DNA of 24,127 bases from JAVVUQ01 sp036653075 (GTDB lineage Bacteria; Bacillota; Clostridia; Christensenellales; CAG-314): the NCBI GenBank assembly GCA_036653075.1, contig JAVVUQ010000015.1, forward strand, positions 1-24,127, given 5' to 3'. Shown piece by piece: positions 24,071-24,127 of this stretch. Under the pieces are notes generated by a model. It saw nothing but the letters and a program-made list of their open reading frames with translations. It searched no databases and had not been told where the DNA came from. Both the position numbers and the translations under genes were made by a program. Positions within the stretch are counted from its first letter, which is position 1. Each line of letters begins with the position of its first letter.

Positions 24071-24127
24071 ACCATAGTTGCAATTATAAAAAAGGAAAGG
24101 TATTTGTTGTAAACTACCATAGTTGCA
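24054..24127. repeat. Two identical 29-nt copies at 45-nt spacing, cut by the window end
   Basis: GGTATTTGTTGTAAACTACC followed by ATAGTTGCA occurs at 24054-24082 and again at 24099-24127, separated by 16 bases (ATTATAAAAAAGGAAA). Each copy holds a near-palindrome, TTGTAAACTA-CC-ATAGTTGCAA, which can fold into about nine pairs with one bulged A. The second copy ends exactly at the last base. It could be the start of a longer tandem array, a pair of operators or, less likely, a CRISPR edge. The 45-nt period is short for CRISPR and no cas gene is in view. Confidence 0.75.

Noticed and set aside
24054..24127. CRISPR array
   Set aside because: Only two copies, interval 16 bases, period 45, and no cas genes or other repeats in the window. 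Kept as an unresolved repeat.

Overview
The window looks like chromosomal DNA of an uncultured, low-G+C Bacillota, most likely a Clostridia-type metagenome assembly. The evidence is AT-rich intergenic DNA, Shine-Dalgarno sites before most genes, ATG and TTG starts, UGA used as a stop, a SigG-type sporulation sigma factor, RNase J, and the DUF512 - der - plsY neighbourhood familiar from Clostridia. A run of 100 N flanked by an exact 55-nt duplication marks it as an assembled scaffold.

Layout. 427-2132: a translationally coupled operon of an ECF-like sigma factor and a membrane anti-sigma factor with an RsgI-type extracellular domain, closed by a strong terminator. 2418-5598: guaB and guaA, the two IMP-to-GMP steps. 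5659-8757: a DnaQ-like exonuclease, a eukaryotic-type hexokinase and SigG. 9311-11819: a pseudouridine synthase, a Dabb-domain protein and a cyclophilin-like lipoprotein, with a candidate 35-aa membrane peptide on the minus strand between the first two. 12164-15760: DUF512 radical-SAM-like protein, Der GTPase and PlsY. 15954-19095: a small zinc-ribbon protein, a metallophosphoesterase and RNase J. 19287-22354: a TrmR-like methyltransferase, then an N-terminally extended ROK-like kinase and a PIG-L deacetylase, which flank the N gap. 22620-23153: MscL with a long C-terminal linker. 23363-23549: tRNA-Leu(UAA) and tRNA-Cys(GCA) on the minus strand, with their own promoter and terminator. The last ~75 bases hold two identical 29-nt copies at 45-nt spacing, cut off by the window edge.

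Working together. Most genes are core functions: GMP synthesis, RNA modification and decay, ribosome assembly, phospholipid synthesis, osmotic protection. The more individual parts are the envelope-sensing sigma/anti-sigma pair, the hexokinase, the kinase/deacetylase pair and the terminal repeat. I see no transposon, prophage, restriction system or cas gene. The best leads for something undescribed are the terminal repeat, the minus-strand small ORF and the sigma/RsgI-type pair, all unproven.
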